The notes under the pieces were generated by a model. That model was not told the origin of the DNA and ran no database searches. It worked only from the letters and a program-made list of their open reading frames with translations. Made by a program: the position numbers and the translations under genes. From Comamonas suwonensis (GTDB lineage Bacteria > Pseudomonadota > Gammaproteobacteria > Burkholderiales > Burkholderiaceae_C), in NCBI RefSeq assembly GCF_012844455.2, contig NZ_JABBCQ020000012.1:1-64000 (forward strand): DNA of 64,000 bases. Direction: 5' to 3'. Below, one piece after another: positions 58,884 to 64,000 of the stretch (within the stretch, counting starts at the first letter, position 1; the number at the start of each line of letters is the position of its first letter).

Positions 58884-60314
58884 ATGAACGCTGCTGTTCG
58901 CTTCAACCCTGCTGATTCGGCCATTACCGACATTACCCTTGCCGCCTGGGGCCGCAAGGAAATCCTCATCGCCGAAACCGAAATGCCCGGCCTGATGGCC
59001 ATCCGCGAAGAATTCGCCGCATCGCAGCCCCTGAAGGGCGCGCGCATCACAGGTTCGCTGCACATGACCATTCAAACGGCCGTGCTGATCGAGACACTGA
59101 AGGACCTGGGCGCGACCGTGCGCTGGGCTTCGTGCAACATCTTCTCTACCCAGGACCACGCTGCCGCCGCTATCGCTGCTACCGGCACGCCCGTGTTCGC
59201 CATCAAGGGTGAGTCGCTCAAGGATTACTGGGACTACACCCACAACATCTTCGAATTCGGCGCCAAGGGCACTGAAGGAGAAGGCCCCAACATGATTCTG
59301 GACGACGGCGGCGATGCCACCGTGCTGCTGCACCTGGGCCAGAAGGCCGAGAAGGACATCTCCGTGCTGGCCAACCCCGGCTCGGAAGAAGAAAAGATCA
59401 TGTTCGCGGCGATCAAGGCCAAGCTGGCGATCGATTCCACCTGGTACACCCGCAAGTCGGCTGAGATTCGCGGCGTGACCGAAGAAACCACCACCGGCGT
59501 GCACCGCCTGAACGAAATGTCGGCTAAGGGCAGATTGCTGTTCCGCGCCATCAACGTCAACGACTCGGTGACCAAGTCCAAGTTCGACAACCTGTACGGC
59601 TGCCGCGAATCGCTGGTGGACGGCATCAAGCGCGCCACCGACGTGATGATCGCCGGCAAGGTCGCTGTGGTGGCTGGCTACGGTGACGTGGGCAAGGGCT
59701 GCGCCCAGGCTCTGTCCGCGCTGCGCGCCCAAGTGTGGGTGACCGAGATTGACCCCATCAACGCCCTGCAGGCCGCGATGGAAGGCTACAAGGTCGTGAC
59801 CATGGAATATGCCGCCGACAAGTGCGACATCTTCGTGACCACCACCGGCAACAAGGACATCATTCGCCACGAGCACATGGTGGCCATGAAGGACGAGGCC
59901 ATCGTCTGTAACATCGGTCACTTCGACAACGAAATCGACGTGGCGTCGATCGAGAAGTACGAGTGGGAAGAAATCAAGCCCCAGGTTGATCACATCAAGT
60001 TCCCTGATGGCAAGAAGATCATCCTGCTGGCCAAGGGCCGCCTGGTGAACCTGGGTTGTGCCACTGGCCACCCATCGTTCGTGATGAGCGCCTCGTTTGC
60101 CAACCAGACCATCGCCCAGATCGAACTGTTCACCCGCCCTGAAGCCTACGAAGTGGGCAAGGTCTACGTGCTACCCAAGGTGCTGGACGAAAAGGTGGCA
60201 CGCCTGCACCTGAAGAAGGTCGGCGCCCAGCTGACCGAGCTGAGCGACACCCAAGCCGCCTACATTGGCGTGAAGAAGGAAGGCCCTTACAAGCCTGAAA
60301 CTTACCGCTACTAA
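58884..60314 (+). CDS. ahcY: Adenosylhomocysteinase (SAH hydrolase)
   Basis: A 476-residue NAD-dependent enzyme that splits S-adenosylhomocysteine into adenosine and homocysteine, removing a strong inhibitor of methyltransferases. Motifs seen are '[20 protein letters not shown]' (substrate), '[15 protein letters not shown]', '[20 protein letters not shown]', '[16 protein letters not shown]' (NAD-binding GxGxxG) and the C-terminal '[13 protein letters not shown]' with the Lys and Tyr that contact NAD. TTGGAG precedes the ATG at 58884. It is controlled by the SAH riboswitch and ends in a strong terminator. Confidence 0.98.
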   Translation: MNAAVRFNPADSAITDITLAAWGRKEILIAETEMPGLMAIREEFAASQPLKGARITGSLHMTIQTAVLIETLKDLGATVRWASCNIFSTQDHAAAAIAATGTPVFAIKGESLKDYWDYTHNIFEFGAKGTEGEGPNMILDDGGDATVLLHLGQKAEKDISVLANPGSEEEKIMFAAIKAKLAIDSTWYTRKSAEIRGVTEETTTGVHRLNEMSAKGRLLFRAINVNDSVTKSKFDNLYGCRESLVDGIKRATDVMIAGKVAVVAGYGDVGKGCAQALSALRAQVWVTEIDPINALQAAMEGYKVVTMEYAADKCDIFVTTTGNKDIIRHEHMVAMKDEAIVCNIGHFDNEIDVASIEKYEWEEIKPQVDHIKFPDGKKIILLAKGRLVNLGCATGHPSFVMSASFANQTIAQIELFTRPEAYEVGKVYVLPKVLDEKVARLHLKKVGAQLTELSDTQAAYIGVKKEGPYKPETYRY

Positions 60315-60326
60315 GCCAGCGGCCAT

Positions 60327-60371
60327 GCAGTGCAGTCAGCCTGAGTTGACTGCACTGCTCAATATTTTTGA
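60327..60371 (+). terminator. Intrinsic terminator of ahcY
   Basis: A perfect 12-bp stem GCAGTGCAGTCA/TGACTGCACTGC with an 8-base loop, then TCAATATTTTT. The T-run merges with the start of a repeat-A element. Confidence 0.88.
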
Positions 60372-60450
60372 TAGCTGCTAGCGCTCTATTTAATTGGACT
60401 TCATATAGGTTAAGACCTGAAATTCCATTGAATCAAGCGCAAGCAGCTAC
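60365..60450. repeat. Interspersed repeat family A, full-length intergenic copy
   Basis: The left arm TTTTTGATAGCTGCTAGCGC matches the reverse complement of the right arm (GTAGCTGCTTGCGCTTGATT). The centre has AGGT-TAAG-ACCT at 60407-60418. This is the clearest full copy in the window; it lies between ahcY and tlyA. Confidence 0.88.
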
Positions 60451-60526
60451 ATAAAACATAGTTCTATCGCCTCGCTGCACCTCTGTGCAGTGCCCGGCAC
60501 CGGTTAATTTCAAAGGAAGCGACGCT

Positions 60527-61726
60527 ATGCGCGCAGATGTTTTTTTGGTGGAAGCAGGCCATGCTTCGACACGCTCACAGGCGCAGCGCCTGATTGCTTC
60601 GGGCGTGGAGTGGCGCCTGACGCCGCTGGCACCCTGGAAGAAGGTTGCCAAGAACGGTGACGACATTCCTGCTGGCGCTGAGCTGCAATTGCTGGATGCG
60701 GCTGAAGCCAAGTACATCTCGCGTGGTGGTCTCAAGCTCGAAGGCGCGCTGGCTGCCACAGGCATTGCCGTCAAGGGCCTGCGCTGCCTGGATGTAGGCC
60801 AGAGCACGGGCGGCTTTACCGACTGCCTGCTGCAAGCCGGTGCCGCCCAGGTGGTGGGTGTGGACGTGGGCCACAGCCAGCTGCACGAGCGCCTGCGCAG
60901 CGACGATCGCGTGATCTGCGTGGAAAGCTTCAACGCCCGCACGCTGACCCCCGAGTCGCTGGAAGTCGCCTGCGATGAAGCGCTGTGCGATGTCATCGAA
61001 GAAGAAGAAGACAACGACACCCAGCCCCAGGCTCCTTATGCCTGGATGCGCAACGGCGGTCAGGTCGACGAAGACTATGACGACAGCGACGACGCCAAGG
61101 AGCAGGACATCGAGTCCTTCAAGGCCGAACGCGTTGCCAAGGCCAAGGCCAAGTCTGAAGGTGTGGCTCCTGTCGAGCTGCGCCGCAGGCCTGGTACCCA
61201 GAACATCGACATCACGCCCGCGTTTGACTTTGTCACCGGCGATGTGTCCTTTATCTCGCTGACGCTGGTGCTGCCTTCCGTGGTGCAAGTGCTCAAGCCA
61301 CATGGCCAGCTGCTGATGTTGGTCAAGCCACAATTCGAGTTGCAACCCGGCCAGATCGGCAAGGGCGGCATTGTGCGCGACAAGGCTCTATATGTTGAAG
61401 TCGAGCAGCGCATCCGCAGCTGTATCACCGACCTGGGTCTGACGGTCAAACAGTGGATGGATTCGACCATCGAAGGCGGTGACGGCAACCACGAATTTTT
61501 CGTCTGGGCCGAGCAGGGCGCTGAAATCAAGGCTCCAGCCCCTCAGGTCGCTGCCGATGAAGAAGCAACGGCCAAGCCCGCTGTCAAGGCTGCAGCCAAG
61601 CGCCCATCGCGTGCCGACATCAAGGCCCAGCGCGCCAAGCAAGAGCTGTATGCCGACCCTGAGGTAGCCAGCTTTGGTCAGCCCGGCCCCGGTCGTGGCA
61701 AGCAGAAAAAACGCAACGAGCGCTAA
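60527..61726 (+). CDS. tlyA: TlyA-family rRNA methyltransferase with acidic insertion
   Basis: A 399-residue member of the TlyA/hemolysin family, which 2'-O-methylates rRNA cytidines; most members have 240-280 residues. An N-terminal S4 RNA-binding domain ('MRADVFLVEAGHASTRSQAQ') is followed by the SAM-binding Rossmann fold: 'CLDVGQSTGGFTDCLLQAGA' (motif I, about residue 88) and 'FVTGDVSFISLTLVLPSV' (about residue 236). An extra segment (about residues 145-232) rich in Asp/Glu and then Lys/Ala separates strands of the Rossmann fold. The C-terminal tail is Lys/Arg/Ala-rich. AAAGGAAG precedes the ATG. It lies between ahcY and metF. Confidence 0.92.
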   Translation: MRADVFLVEAGHASTRSQAQRLIASGVEWRLTPLAPWKKVAKNGDDIPAGAELQLLDAAEAKYISRGGLKLEGALAATGIAVKGLRCLDVGQSTGGFTDCLLQAGAAQVVGVDVGHSQLHERLRSDDRVICVESFNARTLTPESLEVACDEALCDVIEEEEDNDTQPQAPYAWMRNGGQVDEDYDDSDDAKEQDIESFKAERVAKAKAKSEGVAPVELRRRPGTQNIDITPAFDFVTGDVSFISLTLVLPSVVQVLKPHGQLLMLVKPQFELQPGQIGKGGIVRDKALYVEVEQRIRSCITDLGLTVKQWMDSTIEGGDGNHEFFVWAEQGAEIKAPAPQVAADEEATAKPAVKAAAKRPSRADIKAQRAKQELYADPEVASFGQPGPGRGKQKKRNER

Positions 61727-61739
61727 GCAAAAACGCCAT

Positions 61740-61761
61740 GAGCGCTGAGTTTTCAGCGCTC
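61740..61761 (+). other. Hairpin between tlyA and metF
   Basis: A 9-bp perfect stem GAGCGCTGA/TCAGCGCTC with a GTTT loop, without a following T-run. It is in the 71-base gap between tlyA and metF and could modulate readthrough or mRNA stability. Confidence 0.6.
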
Positions 61762-61797
61762 GCCCATGACCCATAAGATTCAGAGACAACTGCAGCC

Positions 61798-62625
61798 ATG
61801 AGTTACCCCGTCAGCTTCGAGTTTTTCCCCACCAAGACGCCTGAAGGCGCGGCAAAGCATGTGGCCGTGCGTCAGGCGCTGTATGCGCGCAAGCCTCAGT
61901 TCTGCTCCGTCACCTATGGTGCGGGCGGCTCTACGCAGGCGGGTACTTTCACGATGGTGCAGGACATCCAAAGCGAAGGGGTGAGCGCGGCTTCGCACTT
62001 CTCCTGCATCGGAGCCACTCAAGACTCGGTGCGTGAAGAACTCACACAGCTCAAGGCCATGGGCGTCAAGCGCATCGTGGCCCTGCGCGGTGACTTGCCC
62101 AGCGGTTATGGGCTGGGTGGCGAGTTCCATTACGCCAGCGATCTTGTTGCATTTGTCCGACAGGAATTTGGCGACTGGTTTTATATCGAAGTAGCCGCCT
62201 ACCCCGAAACACACCCTCAAGCAAAGTCCCCACGTAGTGATCTTGACGCATTTGTTGCTAAAGTTCGCGCTGGTGCAGATTCCGCCATCACGCAATACTT
62301 CTACAATGCCGACGCATACATGCGCTTTGTAGATGAGGTGAAGGCCCTCGGGCTCGACGTTCCAGTCGTGCCGGGAATCATGCCAATCACCAGCTCTACA
62401 CAGCTGATGCGCTTCTCGGATGCATGCGGCACCGAGATCCCGCGCTGGATTCGTCTGCGTCTGCAGGCGTACGGTGATGACACCGCTTCCATTCGTGCGT
62501 TCGGACTGGATGTCGTGACACATCTTTGCGAGCAGTTGCGCAGCCAGGGGGCTCCCGGGTTGCACTTCTATACGATGAACCAGAGCGTCGCCACTCTGGA
62601 GATCTGTGATCGTCTGGGTCTGTAA
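61798..62625 (+). CDS. metF: 5,10-Methylenetetrahydrofolate reductase
   Basis: A 275-residue FAD-dependent enzyme that reduces 5,10-methylene-THF to 5-methyl-THF for methionine synthesis. 'VSFEFFPTKTPEGAAKH' (catalytic Glu at the start of the barrel), 'SVTYGAGGSTQAGTF', 'RIVALRGDLPSG' with the FAD- and folate-contacting Asp, 'ITQYFYNADAYMRFVD' and 'PVVPGIMPITSSTQLMRF' identify it. With ahcY it forms a methyl-cycle cluster: AhcY yields homocysteine, and MetF makes the methyl donor that turns it into methionine. Confidence 0.97.
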   Translation: MSYPVSFEFFPTKTPEGAAKHVAVRQALYARKPQFCSVTYGAGGSTQAGTFTMVQDIQSEGVSAASHFSCIGATQDSVREELTQLKAMGVKRIVALRGDLPSGYGLGGEFHYASDLVAFVRQEFGDWFYIEVAAYPETHPQAKSPRSDLDAFVAKVRAGADSAITQYFYNADAYMRFVDEVKALGLDVPVVPGIMPITSSTQLMRFSDACGTEIPRWIRLRLQAYGDDTASIRAFGLDVVTHLCEQLRSQGAPGLHFYTMNQSVATLEICDRLGL

Positions 62626-62698
62626 GCCATAAGCTTGCTGGCTGCGAGGCGGCCAGTCTTTGGCGGCTCTCACTTGAGATTTCAAGGAGATTGCGCCC

Positions 62699-63448
62699 GT
62701 GCAACCCAAATTTTCGCGCTTGCGTTGTTATCAATGGATAGGCCTTGCCGTCGTCACTGCGACCATGGCGGGCTGTGCACCGCTGGCTGAAAACACGGCA
62801 GATCAGGCTGCAGGCATTCAGAGCCGTCCTTCAAGAGCTGCGGCACAAGCCAGTGCCTCGGCACCGTTGCTGCCGGACGCTTACACCCGCAGCAACGCCC
62901 GCGACAAAGGTCTGGGCATCAAGGCCAACAAGCCGGTCGATGCCGATCAGGCCGATACCCCCGAAGACAGCAATAAGTACGAATTGAGCGTGCCGCGCGA
63001 AAGCGACCAGTCGGGTCTGGCTTCCTGGTATGGCGGTCAGTTCCATGGCCGCAAGACGGCCAGCGGCGAGCGTTTTGACAGCATGGACCTGACGGCGGCT
63101 CACAAGACCCTGCCCTTTGGGACGCGTGTCTGCGTGCGCAGCGCAGTGACTGGCAAAAGCGTGGTGGTGCGAATCAACGACCGCGGCCCATTTGCGCCCG
63201 GTCGCATTATTGACCTGAGCAAGGGCGCCGCCCAAGAACTGGGCATGCTGGGCCTTGGCATCAAGCCAGTAGAGCTGTGGCAGCTTGAATCGGATGAAGA
63301 TGAGTGCCCGGCACGTCTCTCGACAGCAAGCAAAAAGCGCTCATCCAAGATGGCGGCAGGCACTTCTGCCAAGGGAGCCAAGGTACGGGCCGCATCGGCA
63401 AGCAAGCCTGTTCGCAAAGTTTCTCAGACGGCCAAGCAAAGGCGCTGA
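62699..63448 (+). CDS. rlpA: RlpA-family septal ring lipoprotein
   Basis: A 249-residue protein with a lipoprotein signal ('TATMAGCAPL', lipidated Cys near residue 26) and a double-psi beta-barrel domain: 'QSGLASWYGGQFHGRKTASGERFD' (residues 103-126), 'LPFGTRVCVRSAVTGKSVVVRINDRGPF', 'RIIDLSKGAAQELGM'. The conserved Asp in 'NDRGPF' is the catalytic position of RlpA lytic transglycosylases, which cut denuded septal glycan. The C-terminal tail (about residues 205-249) is Lys/Ala/Ser-rich and lacks the SPOR domain of E. coli RlpA. It starts with GTG and has AAGGAGA upstream. Confidence 0.92.
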   Translation: MQPKFSRLRCYQWIGLAVVTATMAGCAPLAENTADQAAGIQSRPSRAAAQASASAPLLPDAYTRSNARDKGLGIKANKPVDADQADTPEDSNKYELSVPRESDQSGLASWYGGQFHGRKTASGERFDSMDLTAAHKTLPFGTRVCVRSAVTGKSVVVRINDRGPFAPGRIIDLSKGAAQELGMLGLGIKPVELWQLESDEDECPARLSTASKKRSSKMAAGTSAKGAKVRAASASKPVRKVSQTAKQRR

Positions 63449-63655
63449 GCTGCCAGGGATGGGCGCGTAGGCTAGAGCCTAGCTTTTGCCCATTTGCAGA
63501 TGTGCTGCCTTTAATGGGCGGCAGTGATTGCGCCAGTTCAGCGAATCATTCAGGTTGACGCTCACGTCATTGGGCACTGCAACACTTACTTGCTTGTACA
63601 GCAGAAGCCCAGTGCAGGCGCAGCCTGGCGACTGCGCCCTGAGGTCTGGGGCTAA

Positions 63656-64000
63656 TTACTTCCCGCCGGATTCCAGTGTGAACGCTGCATTTTCGTCTTG
63701 ACCCAGCAGCTTGACGAGCTGGGGCATGGCAGGCTTGAGCTGTTCTTTCAGATTGAATGGCGGGTTGATCAGGAACATGCCGCTGGCAGGCAGGCCGCCG
63801 CGCTCGGAGGTCTTGTTGCTCTTGACCGTGAGCGTGGCATGCAGCCAGCTCTTTCCGGCTTTGGTCGCCATGGTCTTGAGGCGCTTGGGCAGATCATGCG
63901 CATCAGGGCGAGGAATGATGGGGTACCAGACGGCGTACGTGCCGGTGGGGAAGCGCTTCAAGCTGTCCGCCACCATATCCAGCACGCGGCCATAGTCAGT
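63656..64000 (-). CDS. rlmJ: 23S rRNA (adenine-2030-N6)-methyltransferase, 3' part
   Basis: The C-terminal 114 residues or so of an RlmJ/YhiR-type methyltransferase; the gene runs out of the window. 'GTYAVWYPIIPRPDAHDLPKRL', 'SGMFLINPPFNLKEQLKPAMP' with the NPPF variant of the NPPW strand, and the preceding 'TDYGRVLDMVAD' fit RlmJ. It methylates A2030 of 23S rRNA and lets cells use DNA as nutrient in E. coli. Internal GTG codons (for example 63985) are not the start. The 207-base gap to rlpA holds only a weak hairpin near 63470. Confidence 0.88.
   Translation of the reverse strand, partial: TDYGRVLDMVADSLKRFPTGTYAVWYPIIPRPDAHDLPKRLKTMATKAGKSWLHATLTVKSNKTSERGGLPASGMFLINPPFNLKEQLKPAMPQLVKLLGQDENAAFTLESGGK

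Overview
The window looks like a chromosomal segment of a betaproteobacterium of the family Comamonadaceae, probably Comamonas or a close relative. The reasons are a Burkholderiales-type trimeric porin, a leucine-degradation (liu) locus carrying can and aceK, a double-length UvrA, an SAH riboswitch in front of ahcY, and two families of short interspersed repeats that I remember from Comamonadaceae genomes. This placement is inference from gene content; no marker gene such as 16S rRNA is present. I see no rRNA, tRNA, CRISPR array, insertion sequence or prophage.

Layout. 1-12 kb: a divergent MBL-hydrolase/liuR pair with two near-identical palindromes, then a co-directional run of thioesterase, liuA, can, aceK, thiolase, a DUF695-like protein, a PPOX flavoprotein, an SDR, a second acyl-CoA dehydrogenase and an alpha/beta hydrolase. 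12-19.5 kb: a DUF421 membrane protein, ychJ, a hybrid histidine kinase meeting a LuxR-type response regulator tail to tail, a repeat-containing Gly-rich lipoprotein, a HAD phosphatase, and an AraC regulator with a DUF4336 protein. 19.6-31.9 kb: the rest of leucine catabolism (acyl-CoA synthetase, liuB, liuC, liuD, liuE) interleaved with a secreted hydrolase, DUF4126 and a 2-hydroxyacid dehydrogenase, followed by small accessory genes. 32-40 kb: Old Yellow Enzyme and a LysR regulator, an ActP-type symporter with its DUF485 partner, an MHS-family transporter and a porin. 40-51 kb: the 1982-residue UvrA, a 1376-residue Pls/PosA-like membrane peptide synthetase and its phosphopantetheinyl transferase. 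51-57 kb: a TRAP transporter, a HAD phosphatase and prfC. 57-64 kb: an MFS exporter, riboswitch-controlled ahcY, tlyA, metF, rlpA and the 3' part of rlmJ.

How the genes work together. The liu enzymes take isovaleryl-CoA through methylcrotonyl-CoA, methylglutaconyl-CoA and HMG-CoA to acetyl-CoA and acetoacetate. The carbonic anhydrase can supply the bicarbonate that LiuB/LiuD consume. The thiolase handles acetoacetyl-CoA, and AceK can divert the acetyl-CoA into the glyoxylate bypass. ahcY, metF and the riboswitch form a methyl-cycle block. The synthetase and PPTase form a two-gene candidate system for an undescribed membrane-coupled amino-acid product.

The most unusual items are: the synthetase/PPTase pair; the fused double UvrA with one degenerate half; an interspersed element that supplies one gene's stop codon and the next gene's start codon, with related copies inside the coding regions of liuB, uvrA and the PPTase; a possible transcription attenuator ahead of prfC; and the five-repeat lipoprotein beside an orphan-looking two-component system.
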